32,568 bases of DNA, from positions 1 through 32,568 of the forward strand of contig CALXEH010000027.1 in NCBI GenBank assembly GCA_944387285.1, in the 5' to 3' direction. Of this stretch, positions 16,270 to 25,619 are shown piece by piece. The notes beneath the pieces were generated by a model that made no database searches, was not told the DNA's origin, and was given only the letters and a program-made list of their open reading frames with translations. Both the position numbers and the translations under genes were made by a program. Numbering within the stretch: position 1 is the first letter of the stretch; each line of letters opens with the position of its first letter. The stretch is from an uncultured Oscillospiraceae bacterium. Its GTDB lineage: Bacteria; Bacillota; Clostridia; Oscillospirales; Oscillospiraceae.

Positions 16270-16298
16270 ATTTTAACCACAAAGCCCCGTTTTGGCAA
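16270..16298 (-). promoter_or_regulatory. Sigma-A promoter of the hprK-murB-rapZ-yvcK-whiA-dnaE operon
   Basis: On the minus strand TTGCCA (16298-16293) and TAAAAT (16275-16270) are 17 bp apart, with a start near 16263 and about 28 nt of leader before hprK. I see no other good promoter down to dnaE, and gaps between the six genes are only 2 to 12 bases, so this probably drives about 8.1 kb. Confidence 0.75.
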
Positions 16299-16335
16299 TT
16301 ACTTTTGAAAATCCCCGGGAATATGAAAAATCGTC

Positions 16336-16364
16336 TTGCAATCTTTCGCACCTTCTGCTATTAT
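16336..16364 (+). promoter_or_regulatory. Sigma-A promoter of rpmB
   Basis: TTGCAA (16336-16341) and TATTAT (16359-16364) are 17 bp apart. Transcription would start near 16371, about 41 bases before the rpmB start. It is back to back with the hprK promoter. Confidence 0.75.
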
Positions 16365-16411
16365 ATTAAAGCTGTTCACATAGTCTTAACGAGAACGGAG
16401 GTGCTGCATAA

Positions 16412-16600
16412 ATGGCAAAGTGTGAATTTTGCGGCAAGGATATGGCCTTCGGCATCAAGGTCAGCCACTCCCACAGGCGCTCCAACCGCACCTGGAAGCC
16501 CAATGTCAAGCGCGTCAAGGCGATAGTCGACGGTAGCCCGAAGCACGTCTACGCCTGCACCCGCTGCCTCCGCAGCGGCAAGGTCACCCGCGCTGTCTGA
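16412..16600 (+). CDS. rpmB: 50S ribosomal protein L28 (zinc-binding form)
   Basis: This 62-residue protein of the large ribosomal subunit starts MAKCEFCGKDM and contains the family core VSHSHRRSNRTWKPNV. It keeps both CxxC pairs (C4/C7 and C49/C52), so it is the zinc-ribbon version rather than the cysteine-free paralogue that some bacteria make under zinc starvation. CGGAGG lies upstream of the ATG. It is a single-gene unit with its own promoter and terminator. Confidence 0.97.
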   Translation: MAKCEFCGKDMAFGIKVSHSHRRSNRTWKPNVKRVKAIVDGSPKHVYACTRCLRSGKVTRAV

Positions 16601-16627
16601 GCTTAGTGGGGAAAATATGCACGAAAC

Positions 16628-16660
16628 AAGGCCCGCCGGCCCACGGCAGGGCCTTTTTCG
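16628..16660 (+). terminator. Intrinsic terminator after rpmB
   Basis: AAGGCCC-GCCG pairs with CGGC-A-GGGCCTT (one bulged A) around GCCCA, and ends in TTTTT. Confidence 0.85.
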
Positions 16661-16673
16661 CATGTCCGGGGCG

Positions 16674-16702
16674 TTTTATCTGCGCGCCGGACGTGTTATA
16701 AT
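16674..16702 (+). promoter_or_regulatory. Possible promoter of the thiamine pyrophosphokinase gene
   Basis: A perfect TATAAT lies at 16697-16702, with only a weak -35 region (TTTTAT, 16674-16679) 17 bp upstream. A start near 16709 would leave a leader of about 15 nt that is almost only the ribosome site GGGAG. No thiamine (TPP) riboswitch fits in this space. Confidence 0.45.
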
Positions 16703-16723
16703 GGGCGCGGGAGATGATGCTTT

Positions 16724-17386
16724 GTGAAGACCTGTTATATAATCGGCGCGGCGGAAATGGCGGCGGGCAGGTTCCGGCCCGGCGGGGACGATATCATCAT
16801 AGCCGCGGATGCCGGGCTGCTGCACCTGGCCAGGCTCGGCATTAAGCCCGACCTCATGCTCGGCGACTTCGATTCCCTCGGCTACGTCCCCTCGGGCGGC
16901 AACGTCGAGGTCTGCCCCGTGCGCAAGGACGATACCGACACCATGGCCGCCCTGCGCCGCGCCCTCGACTTCGGCTGCGAACGCGCGCTCATCTTCGGCG
17001 GCCTCGGCGGGCGGCGCTTCGACCACTCGCTGGCAAACGTCCAGGCCCTCGCCTGGGCAGAGACCCACGGGCTCGAGGCCTTCCTCGTCGGGCAGGGCTG
17101 CTGCCTCACCGCGCTCTCCGGCGGGCAGAAGCTCAGCTTCGAGCCCAAATACTCCGGCGACTTCTCCGTCTTCTGCCTCGGCGCGCCCGCCGGCGGAATC
17201 TGCGAGACCGGCCTCAACTACGCCCTGGACAACGCCGCGCTCGAGCCCAGCTTCCCCCTCGGCGTCTCCAACGCCTTCACAGGCCAAAGGGCCGAGCTCT
17301 CCGTCCATAACGGCCTGCTCATAGTCTACTGGCAGGACGACCCCGCCCTGCCGCTTCCCGTGCGTTCCCGAATATATTTTGATTAA
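16724..17386 (+). CDS. thiN: Thiamine diphosphokinase
   Basis: It transfers a pyrophosphate from ATP to thiamine, making the active cofactor. The 220 residues carry the conserved start IIIAADAGLLHLARLGIKPD, the LGDFDSL metal-binding segment, KDDTDTMAALRRAL, and GGLGGRRFDHSLAN. The C-terminal part (about 140-215) is the thiamine-binding half (SNAFTGQRAELSVHNGLLIV). The start codon is GTG at 16724, set by GGGAG 12 bases upstream. In many Clostridia this gene follows rpe/rsgA; here it stands between rpmB and a regulator gene. Confidence 0.94.
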   Translation: MKTCYIIGAAEMAAGRFRPGGDDIIIAADAGLLHLARLGIKPDLMLGDFDSLGYVPSGGNVEVCPVRKDDTDTMAALRRALDFGCERALIFGGLGGRRFDHSLANVQALAWAETHGLEAFLVGQGCCLTALSGGQKLSFEPKYSGDFSVFCLGAPAGGICETGLNYALDNAALEPSFPLGVSNAFTGQRAELSVHNGLLIVYWQDDPALPLPVRSRIYFD

Positions 17387-17400
17387 TAAATTATATAAAT

Positions 17401-17432
17401 CCCTTGACAAGTTTAATGCAAGGGTGTATGAT
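17401..17432 (+). promoter_or_regulatory. Consensus promoter with an overlapping inverted repeat, upstream of the RHH gene
   Basis: TTGACA (17404-17409) and TATGAT (17427-17432) are 17 bp apart. An inverted repeat CCCTTG (17401-17406) / CAAGGG (17419-17424) covers the -35 box and most of the spacer, and a second smaller palindrome, CTTGACAAG, lies at 17403-17411. A repressor bound here would block RNA polymerase. The ribbon-helix-helix protein encoded just downstream is the obvious candidate, because such proteins often control themselves. Confidence 0.75.
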
Positions 17433-17455
17433 AAGCGCGTAAAGAAGGTGAAGGC

Positions 17456-18106
17456 ATGAAAAAGACATTATACAGCCTCATGCTCTCGGACGAGGTCGTG
17501 CGCGAGGTAGACGCCCTGGCGCACAGGATGGGGACGAACCGCTCGAACCTGATAAACCAGATCCTGGCGGACTATGTCTCCGTGACGACGCCGGAGCGGA
17601 GGATAAACGACATATTCCGGGCTGTGGAACAGATGCTGGCGCCCTCGCGCGAACTGGTGCCCTTTTTCGCGCCGAACGCCCTGACGATGTCGCTCAAGTC
17701 CAGCCTCGAGTACAAGTACCGCCCCACGGTGAAGTACGAGGTACAGCTCTTCCGCTCGGGCGAGGGCTCGCTGGGCGAGTTGAGCGTGGTGTTCAGGACG
17801 CAGTCGGCGGCGCTCATCGAGGCGATGACGGGCTTTTTCCGGCTCTGGAAGTACGTTGAGGACAAATTTCTCGCCCCGCAGCTGTCGGAGAGCCTGGACT
17901 ATGCGCTCTACGACGGCAAGTTCGTGCGCAGCATCGCCGTGCCGAGGGGCAGGGACTGCACGGCCGAGGACGTGGCCGAGGCGCTGTCGGAGTATATAAA
18001 GCTTTTTGACCGGCTGATGAAGGCCTGGCTCTGCGGCCGCGCCGACGCGAGGACGGTCGAAGCCGAGTACTACGCCGACCTCGGGCGCAGGAAGATACTC
18101 ATTTGA
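17456..18106 (+). CDS. Ribbon-helix-helix DNA-binding protein with an unknown C-terminal domain
   Basis: The first 45 residues (KKTLYSLMLSDEVVREVDAL, then MGTNRSNLINQILADY) are a classic MetJ/Arc/CopG fold: a beta strand, a helix, and a turn plus helix with the NRSNLINQIL pattern. Residues 50-216 I do not recognise; they hold helices and mixed strands with no membrane segment and might be a ligand-binding or dimerisation domain. AAGAAGGTGAAGG precedes the ATG. clpB starts 40 bp downstream with no terminator between, so the protein is probably co-transcribed with, and may control, the chaperone gene. Confidence 0.85.
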   Translation: MKKTLYSLMLSDEVVREVDALAHRMGTNRSNLINQILADYVSVTTPERRINDIFRAVEQMLAPSRELVPFFAPNALTMSLKSSLEYKYRPTVKYEVQLFRSGEGSLGELSVVFRTQSAALIEAMTGFFRLWKYVEDKFLAPQLSESLDYALYDGKFVRSIAVPRGRDCTAEDVAEALSEYIKLFDRLMKAWLCGRADARTVEAEYYADLGRRKILI

Positions 18107-18146
18107 GAAATTTTAAACTGCCTTCTTTTTGAAAGGTGGGTCCATT

Positions 18147-20738
<2,592 letters not shown>

Positions 20739-20750
20739 AATCAAGCTGAC

Positions 20751-20788
20751 AAAGGCCCGGGACACAGCCCCGGGCCTTTGCTATTTGT
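20751..20788 (+). terminator. Intrinsic terminator after clpB, shared with the convergent ParB/Noc gene
   Basis: AAAGGCCCGGG (20751-20761) pairs perfectly with CCCGGGCCTTT (20769-20779). On the plus strand GCTATTTG follows. The stop codon of the minus-strand gene lies at 20783-20781 beside it, so both convergent transcripts probably end here. Confidence 0.85.
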
Positions 20789-21590
20789 TTTTGGGGATGG
20801 AGATCGTCACTATCAGTTCGGTGTCGGTCTCCTGTTTTTTCATGCCGGCGGCGATGCCGCCCTGCTTCATTATGTCGAGGCTCCGCGTGAGGCTGTTTAA
20901 GAAGACGCGCACGTCCTTGAGCACGAAGGCGCGGCGCGGCCTGGGCGGCGGCTCCTCCTTCGGCCGGAGCAGCGAATCTATGTAGGCGTCGGTCTGGGCG
21001 ACGTTCAGGCCCTGCTCCACTATCTGGGCCAGCGCCTGACGCTGCCTCTGCGCGTCTTCAAGACGGAGCAGCGCCCTGCCATGCCGCTCCGTCAGGCCCT
21101 TGTCCCGCAGGGCAGCCAGTATGTCGGGCGGCAGCTTCAGGAGCCTCAGCTTGTTGGCCACGGCGCTCTGGCTCAGGCCCAGCCGCCGCGCCGCCTCCTC
21201 CTGGCTCATGCCGAACATGCGGATGAGGTTTTCGATGCCCCGGGCGGCCTCGATGAAGTCCAGGTCTTCGCGCTGGAGATTCTCCACCATCGCCAGCAGG
21301 CCCGATTCCTCCATGTCGAGGTCGAGCACGATGCAGGGCACGCGCGTGAGGCCCGCGAGCTTTGCCGCGCGCAGCCGGCGCTCGCCCGTCACCAGCTCGT
21401 AGCGCCCGTAGTGCAGCCGCACCGTGATGGGCGAGATGAGCCCGTACTCCGCTATACTCGCCGCCAGCGAGCGCAGCGCCTCCTCGTCGAAGACGCGCCT
21501 CGGCTGGTTCGGGTTCGGCTCGATCTCCGAGACCGGCACCTGCGTTATGCCGCCCCGGCCCAGCCTCGGCCTCGTCAAAAGCGTCTGCAT
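20781..21590 (-). CDS. ParB/Noc-family CTP-dependent DNA-binding protein
   Basis: The 269 residues have the ParB core: PNPNQPRRVFDEEAL, the CTP-binding TGERRLRAAKLAG (68-80) and ENLQRE (103-108), and the helix-turn-helix MSQEEAARRLGLSQSAVANK (128-147). The C-terminal part (about 225-269: KDVRVFLNSLTRSLDIMKQG) resembles the nucleoid-occlusion protein Noc more than Spo0J. No parA partner lies alongside, and the N-terminal LGxGL motif that stimulates ParA is reduced to LGRGG. I favour a Noc-like role, shielding the chromosome from the division septum, but ParB is possible. The start is the ATG at 21590, 7 bases after GGGAGG; upstream in-frame codons run into a terminator. Confidence 0.9.
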   Translation of the reverse strand: MQTLLTRPRLGRGGITQVPVSEIEPNPNQPRRVFDEEALRSLAASIAEYGLISPITVRLHYGRYELVTGERRLRAAKLAGLTRVPCIVLDLDMEESGLLAMVENLQREDLDFIEAARGIENLIRMFGMSQEEAARRLGLSQSAVANKLRLLKLPPDILAALRDKGLTERHGRALLRLEDAQRQRQALAQIVEQGLNVAQTDAYIDSLLRPKEEPPPRPRRAFVLKDVRVFLNSLTRSLDIMKQGGIAAGMKKQETDTELIVTISIPKNK

Positions 21591-21678
21591 CGCCATTCCT
21601 CCCAAACTGCCGTCCTTGTCCCAAGCATACTCCGGCACTTCGGCAAAAATCCCGCGAAAAATGTTGGCGTATTTGAAT

Positions 21679-21709
21679 AAAAAAAGCGGCGGACAGAAAG
21701 CTGTCCGCC
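21679..21709 (-). terminator. Intrinsic terminator of the small RNA / attenuator before the ParB/Noc gene
   Basis: On the minus strand GGCGGACAG, loop CTTT and CTGTCCGCC form a perfect 9-bp stem followed by GC and seven Ts. Confidence 0.88.
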
Positions 21710-21792
21710 AAAACAGGGTTGTGGGATAAAGATATGAGCCGGGTCCCCGCATACCGCCCCGTTTTGAACGGGCCGGTAATTGGATAAGCTGT
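21679..21792 (-). ncRNA. Unidentified structured small RNA or attenuated leader, about 114 nt
   Basis: A minus-strand unit has its own promoter (21799-21827) and ends at a strong intrinsic terminator (21679-21709). Between them the RNA can form a hairpin TACCG..CCGTT-CAA-AACGG..CGGTA (about 21754-21780), a small GGGGACCC turn, and a pyrimidine-rich single strand containing CTTTATCCCACAACCC. No open reading frame is convincing. It does not show the landmarks I know for SRP RNA, RNase P, tmRNA, 6S, T-box or common riboswitches. It lies 88 bases before the ParB/Noc start, so it is either a separate small RNA or a leader that attenuates that gene. Confidence 0.6.
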
Positions 21793-21798
21793 GATGAA

Positions 21799-21827
21799 AG
21801 AATAACGCATTTTTCCCGGCTTTGCAA
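21799..21827 (-). promoter_or_regulatory. Sigma-A promoter of the small RNA (and possibly the ParB/Noc gene)
   Basis: On the minus strand TTGCAA (21827-21822) and TATTCT (21804-21799) are 17 bp apart, with a start near 21792. I see no other convincing promoter between the downstream terminator and the ParB/Noc start at 21590. Confidence 0.7.
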
Positions 21828-21927
21828 GAGCGAAGAAACTCGCAAAAGCACAAGTTTTGTCGAATGAATATTTGCGCTGAAGACGGGAAAATTAAGCGTG
21901 AAATCAGCCGAAAAGGAGGCAGTTGGC

Positions 21928-22140
21928 ATGATAATGGACCGCATAGCCCTGATACTTGCGATCATAGGCGGGCTCAACTGGGGCAGCATCGGGCTGTTCC
22001 GCTTCGACATAGTGGCCTGGCTGTTCGGCGGCCAGACGGCTACCGTCAGCCGCGTGGTGTACGCCCTGGTCGGCCTCGCCGCCCTCTGGTGCATCACCCT
22101 CCTCTTCCGCGAACGCGAAGAGGACGCCCAAAGCGCGTAA
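21928..22140 (+). CDS. DUF378 small membrane protein
   Basis: A 70-residue protein with two membrane helices: IALILAIIGGLNWGSIGLF and VVYALVGLAALWCITLLF. The pattern GGLNWGSIGLFRFDIVAWLFG is the signature of the DUF378 family, whose function is unknown; several Clostridia and Bacilli carry it as a free-standing gene. GGAGG lies 8 bases before the ATG at 21928; an alternative ATG two codons later is possible. It has its own terminator and diverges from the small RNA. The -35/-10 region is not clear. Confidence 0.88.
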   Translation: MIMDRIALILAIIGGLNWGSIGLFRFDIVAWLFGGQTATVSRVVYALVGLAALWCITLLFREREEDAQSA

Positions 22141-22147
22141 ACCCAAA

Positions 22148-22182
22148 GCCCGGGACGGCTCCTGCCGCCCCGGGCGTTTCAT
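22148..22182 (+). terminator. Intrinsic terminator after the DUF378 gene
   Basis: GCCCGGG (22148-22154) pairs with CCCGGGC (22169-22175), with an inner CGGC/GCCG stem, followed by GTTTCATTTT. It also lies just past the stop codon of the convergent CoA-ligase gene and may end that operon. Confidence 0.75.
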
Positions 22183-22196
22183 TTTCCGGCTCGCGA

Positions 22197-23399
22197 TCAG
22201 GCTATGCAGCGCTTTCCCCGGCTGCCCGGGCGGTAGTCCGCGCCCGCCGGCACGGCCCTGGCCTCCACGCGCAGCCCCGGGCAGAGCGCCGCCGCCCTCG
22301 CCTCGAGCTCCTGCGCCGTCACGGCGCCCACGGCCTCGAGCCGCAGAGCCCCATCCTCCAGCCGCGCCGTATAGTCCACCAGGCCAGGCAGGCGGAATAG
22401 CTCGGAGTCCAGGGCCTCTATATCCGGGAAGCCGCCGCGGCGGCTGAGCCGGTCCAGCCTGCGCGTGACCCCGCCGCAGGGACAGGGCTCCGGCAGGAAG
22501 CGCGTGTAGTCGCCCGTCCGGTAACGTATGAGCGGCAGGGCCTGCATGTCCGCCGTGGTTATCACGAGCTCGCCCCACTCTCCGTCCGGCACCGGCTCGC
22601 CGGCCTCGTCCACGATCTCCGCGATGACGTGGTTTTCCCGCAGGTGCATGCCCTCGTGCGCTGGACAGGTGACTGCCCCGCCCAGGCACATCTCCCGCGA
22701 GCCGTAGTGCGGAAAGAGCCGCGTGCCCAAAAGCGCCTCCAGCTCCGCCACCACGCCCTCCGGGCAGGCGTCGCCCGATACCAGCGCCCGCCTCAGGCTG
22801 CCCGGCCCGCCCATCCAGCGCAAAAGCCCCAGAAGCGGCACCGGCATGCCGATATAGGCCTCGGGCCGCTCGCGCTCCAAAAGCTCCGCCTGCTCGCCCA
22901 GGCTGCCGCCCACGCCGAGCTTCACCGGCCTCGCGCCCAGGCGCTCCACCGCCCGGCAGATGAGCTCGCCCAGGCCGTTCGGGCCAGAAAAGGGCATGGC
23001 TACGCAGACCGCCTCGCCCGCCGCCGCCAGCTCGGAGATGCCTGCGGCGAAAAAGCCGACCGTGTGTTCGATATCCCGCTCGGTGTAAAATATCCGCTTT
23101 GCCGGCCCCGTCGTGCCGCTCGTCGCGCCCGTTATCACCCGGCTGACCTCGGCTTGCGAGATGAGCAGCAGCCCAGGCACGTTCCCGGCCAACTGCTCCG
23201 GCGTCGTGAAGGGCAGGCCCCTCAGCTCCTCAAGGCTGCCCAAGCGCTCCGGCAGGCCCCGGTAAAATCCGCCGCGCGCCTTTTCGCACGCCAGCAGCCC
23301 GTTCAGCCGCCGCAGCCTTATCGCATCCAGTGTCTCCCTGTCCAGGCTGCCGAGGCCCTCGACCTCGCATATCCAGTCCTCAAGCCTCGTCCTTCTCAT
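22197..23399 (-). CDS. AMP-dependent CoA-ligase-like protein (DVU_1553 family)
   Basis: This 400-residue protein is an acyl-adenylate-forming enzyme related to phenylacetate-CoA ligase (PaaK type). The phosphate-binding loop TSGTTGPAKR is near residues 93-102, HYGSREMCLGG near 240 is the adenine/acyl region, and LPLIRYRTGDYTRF followed by CPCG is the hinge region with a cysteine pair as in PaaK. It would activate a carboxylate with ATP and join it to CoA; the acid is unknown. The ATG at 23399 overlaps the radical SAM stop by 4 bases. It closes the gene run that starts with the molybdenum hydroxylase, so the acid made by that enzyme is a plausible substrate. Confidence 0.88.
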   Translation of the reverse strand: MRRTRLEDWICEVEGLGSLDRETLDAIRLRRLNGLLACEKARGGFYRGLPERLGSLEELRGLPFTTPEQLAGNVPGLLLISQAEVSRVITGATSGTTGPAKRIFYTERDIEHTVGFFAAGISELAAAGEAVCVAMPFSGPNGLGELICRAVERLGARPVKLGVGGSLGEQAELLERERPEAYIGMPVPLLGLLRWMGGPGSLRRALVSGDACPEGVVAELEALLGTRLFPHYGSREMCLGGAVTCPAHEGMHLRENHVIAEIVDEAGEPVPDGEWGELVITTADMQALPLIRYRTGDYTRFLPEPCPCGGVTRRLDRLSRRGGFPDIEALDSELFRLPGLVDYTARLEDGALRLEAVGAVTAQELEARAAALCPGLRVEARAVPAGADYRPGSRGKRCIA

Positions 23400-24679
23400 C
23401 TGCGGTACAGCGCCCTCCCGTCCCTCGCCGTGAGATTGTAGGCGCAGAAGGGCACCATGCCGCGCTCGGCGTCCGCCTCGCTGATATAGCAGCGGCGCAG
23501 GCGGCCCAGCTCCAGGTTGTCCGCGTCCTGGAACACCATGCCCGAGACGGTGAAGCTGTTCTCCACGGCCTCGCGCAGGAAGCGGTCAAAGCCGTCCTCG
23601 TCCTCGCGCGGGGCCTCGCCCGCGCCCCAGTGCCCTGCGACGAAGTCCCGGGCCTCCGAGCTCTTTTTGCAGCAGCAGGCGTTCTGGCGGCGCGGCAGGG
23701 CCTTGAGCCCGCCCTCCGGCAGCCGGCGGTAGCTCGCGTGGAACGAGCAGTAGGGGCTCTCCGCCCCGCCGCCGCCGAAATCCGCGCGCCGCATCAGCCC
23801 GCCCGTCTGCGCCTCTATCTCGCGCAGTACCCGCGGTATCGTCAGCCGCGTCTCCGGCTCGGGCAGCTCGCAGCGCCCGAAATAGCTCACCGGCTGGAAG
23901 TGCACTCCCCGCACTATCCTGCCCCTGTCCAGCGCAAAGCGCAGGATGGCCCCGGCCTCGTCTAGGTTCACGCCCGGCACCAGCGTCGGCACCAGCACCA
24001 CGGGCAAGCCCGCCACAGCGCAGTTTTCGATGCAGCGCAGCTTCTCCGCCAGGATGTCCCGGCCCCGCAGCGTCTCGTACGTCCCCGGCCGGAGCCCGTC
24101 AAACTGCAAAAAGGCGCAGGAGACGCCCGCCTTGCGCAGGTGCTCCGCATAGCCCGGCTCCGAGGCCAGGCGCAGGCCGTTGGTGTTCAGCTGGAAAAAG
24201 GAAAAACCCCGTTCCCGGCCCAGGCGCACGATCTCGGGCAGGTCGTCCCTCATGGTCGGCTCGCCGCCCGAGAGCTGGATGTTGTAGGGCCCGCCCCTGA
24301 ACATGAGCATGTCGTAGAGCCCGGCGATCTCGTCGAGCGTCAGCTCGCCCTCGCCGCCGGCCGAGGCGAAGCAGACGGGGCAGCGCAGGTTGCAGCGCTT
24401 TGTGAGCTCGAGCAGCACGCAGCAGCCCTCGCTCTCGTGCGCGGCGCAGAGCCCGCAGTTTTGCGGGCAGGCGTCATCCGGCTCCGGGCCCTGCGCCGCG
24501 CCGCCCCATTTGAGGTAGTCCACGACGCCGCCTTCCCAGATGAGCGTGTCAAAAAAGCCGTGCTCGGGGCAGGTCTTGATGAGGTGCACATACCCGTCCC
24601 CGGCCACGGCCTTTTCCGCGCCTATCGTCCGCAGGCAGACGGGGCAGACGCTCCTCGCCTTGGCAAAGACCTTGTACAT
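23396..24679 (-). CDS. Radical SAM enzyme with extra cysteine motifs (TrsS-like, COG1964-type)
   Basis: The 427 residues hold a radical SAM core with CNLRCPVC (cluster cysteines C96, C100, C103) and SGGEP (about 137-141). Ahead of it lie VCPVC (12-15), TCPEHG (36-41) and CPQNCGLCAAH (71-81), an arrangement also seen in the tetraether lipid synthase (Tes) group of COG1964. The C-terminal half adds CCC (in RQNACCCKK) and further cysteines, which may hold another cluster. The frame is open throughout, so this is a cysteine form; related proteins in other organisms are reported as selenoproteins. Its start codon overlaps the upstream stop (TGATG). The reaction is unknown; the TrsS label rests on the gene neighbourhood. 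Confidence 0.9.
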   Translation of the reverse strand: MYKVFAKARSVCPVCLRTIGAEKAVAGDGYVHLIKTCPEHGFFDTLIWEGGVVDYLKWGGAAQGPEPDDACPQNCGLCAAHESEGCCVLLELTKRCNLRCPVCFASAGGEGELTLDEIAGLYDMLMFRGGPYNIQLSGGEPTMRDDLPEIVRLGRERGFSFFQLNTNGLRLASEPGYAEHLRKAGVSCAFLQFDGLRPGTYETLRGRDILAEKLRCIENCAVAGLPVVLVPTLVPGVNLDEAGAILRFALDRGRIVRGVHFQPVSYFGRCELPEPETRLTIPRVLREIEAQTGGLMRRADFGGGGAESPYCSFHASYRRLPEGGLKALPRRQNACCCKKSSEARDFVAGHWGAGEAPREDEDGFDRFLREAVENSFTVSGMVFQDADNLELGRLRRCYISEADAERGMVPFCAYNLTARDGRALYRR

Positions 24680-25086
24680 CAGGCCAGGCCCCGAGCCTGC
24701 AGCAGCTCGACACATTTGGCATAGCTGTCCAGGATGAGGCCGGGGCAGGTCTTGAACATGTTCCGCCTGTCGCCCTCGAGTATGCAGTCGCAGTTCTCGC
24801 CGCCGTACTGCGCCGTGCGCTCGCGGAACCAGTCGTGGTATTCGCCGATGAGCCCGATCTTCCCCTGCTCGTCCAGCTCGCTGCCCAGCATGGTCAAAAA
24901 GCTCACCCCGCCGATGAGCACTCCGCAGGGCCCGCCCGACCAGGCGAAGCCGCCGCAGAGCCCGCGCATGGCCTGCACGAGCTCGGGATTCTCCCGGCCC
25001 TGGGCGTCCAGGGCCAGCTGCACCATGATCTGCGCGCAGTAGAGCCCCTGCTTTGAGAGCTCGAGTATCCTGTCGAATGCGTCCAT
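24679..25086 (-). CDS. C_GCAxxG_C_C-type redox protein (DVU_1555 family)
   Basis: A 135-residue cysteine-rich protein. Cysteines at 17, 44, 54, 99, 101, 114 and 125 fall in the pattern of the C_GCAxxG_C_C family, with LCGGFAWSGGPCGVLIGG (43-60) the core. The family is thought to bind a redox or metal centre, but no reaction is established. AAGGAGG precedes the ATG at 25086, which shares one base with the methyltransferase stop (TAATG). It sits between the methyltransferase and the radical SAM gene, as in Desulfovibrio. Confidence 0.88.
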   Translation of the reverse strand: MDAFDRILELSKQGLYCAQIMVQLALDAQGRENPELVQAMRGLCGGFAWSGGPCGVLIGGVSFLTMLGSELDEQGKIGLIGEYHDWFRERTAQYGGENCDCILEGDRRNMFKTCPGLILDSYAKCVELLQARGLA

Positions 25087-25619
25087 TACAGTACCTCCTT
25101 TTTTATAAGCACGGCGTAGAGGTAGCGGAAATCCGCCTGCCGCGCCCCTTCCGGCGGCGGCACGGCCTCGCCGCGCCAGAGGGCGTTTATGTAGTAGCTC
25201 TTCCAATTTCCCGTGTCGTCGCCGACAAAGCCGGGCTCGAGGCCCGCGTCCCGGGCGGCGGCGCGCAGCCAGGGCTCGCCGCCCCGGCAGATGTCCGAAA
25301 ACAGCAGCCGCCCGCCGGGCCGGAGCAGCTCGGACGCCCGGCAGAGCGCCGCCTCCGGCGCGCCCGTCAGATAAAAGGCGCACTGGCTCAGGGCCGCGTC
25401 AAACGAGGCGGCCCCATAGGGCGGTGCGAGTATGTCCCCGCGCTCCACGTCCGCGCCGGGCTCGAGGTCTATGCCGGCCGCCTCAAAGCCCAGCGAGCGC
25501 AAAAGCCGCACGCCCTCGCCCGAGCCCGCGCCGAGGTCTATGATACGGTAGGGCGGCTCGAGGCCCGCCAGCCGGACGAGCCGGAGCGTCGCCTCCGCGC
25601 CGCCGGGGTGGCGCTCCAT
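25086..25619 (-). CDS. Class I SAM-dependent methyltransferase (TrsM-like, DVU_1556 family)
   Basis: A short 177-residue methyltransferase with motif I IIDLGAGSGEG (26-36), the acidic end of strand two (AAGIDLEPGA), SFDAALSQCAFYLT, and LLRPGGRLLFSDI. It is smaller than most free methyltransferases and has no extra substrate domain. The ATG at 25619 overlaps the stop of the upstream zinc-ribbon gene (TGATG). The longer frame that runs to 25781 is only overlap with that gene. Paired with a radical SAM enzyme, it may methylate a common product or protein; the substrate is unknown. Confidence 0.9.
   Translation of the reverse strand: MERHPGGAEATLRLVRLAGLEPPYRIIDLGAGSGEGVRLLRSLGFEAAGIDLEPGADVERGDILAPPYGAASFDAALSQCAFYLTGAPEAALCRASELLRPGGRLLFSDICRGGEPWLRAAARDAGLEPGFVGDDTGNWKSYYINALWRGEAVPPPEGARQADFRYLYAVLIKKEVL

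Noticed and set aside
16236..16298. A 5'-extended hprK starting at 16298
   Set aside because: The extension would contain the -10 and -35 boxes and the strong ribosome site for the ATG at 16235.
13281..16526. A 1081-codon plus-strand open frame opposite yvcK-rapZ-murB-hprK
   Set aside because: It crosses four well-defined minus-strand genes and the hprK promoter, runs into rpmB, and has no recognisable domain. It is a shadow of GC-rich coding.
21591..22097. A 438-residue version of the ParB/Noc protein starting at 22097
   Set aside because: The extra 169 residues run through the small RNA and its terminator and antisense to the DUF378 gene, and they have no resemblance to ParB. The ATG at 21590 has a proper ribosome site.
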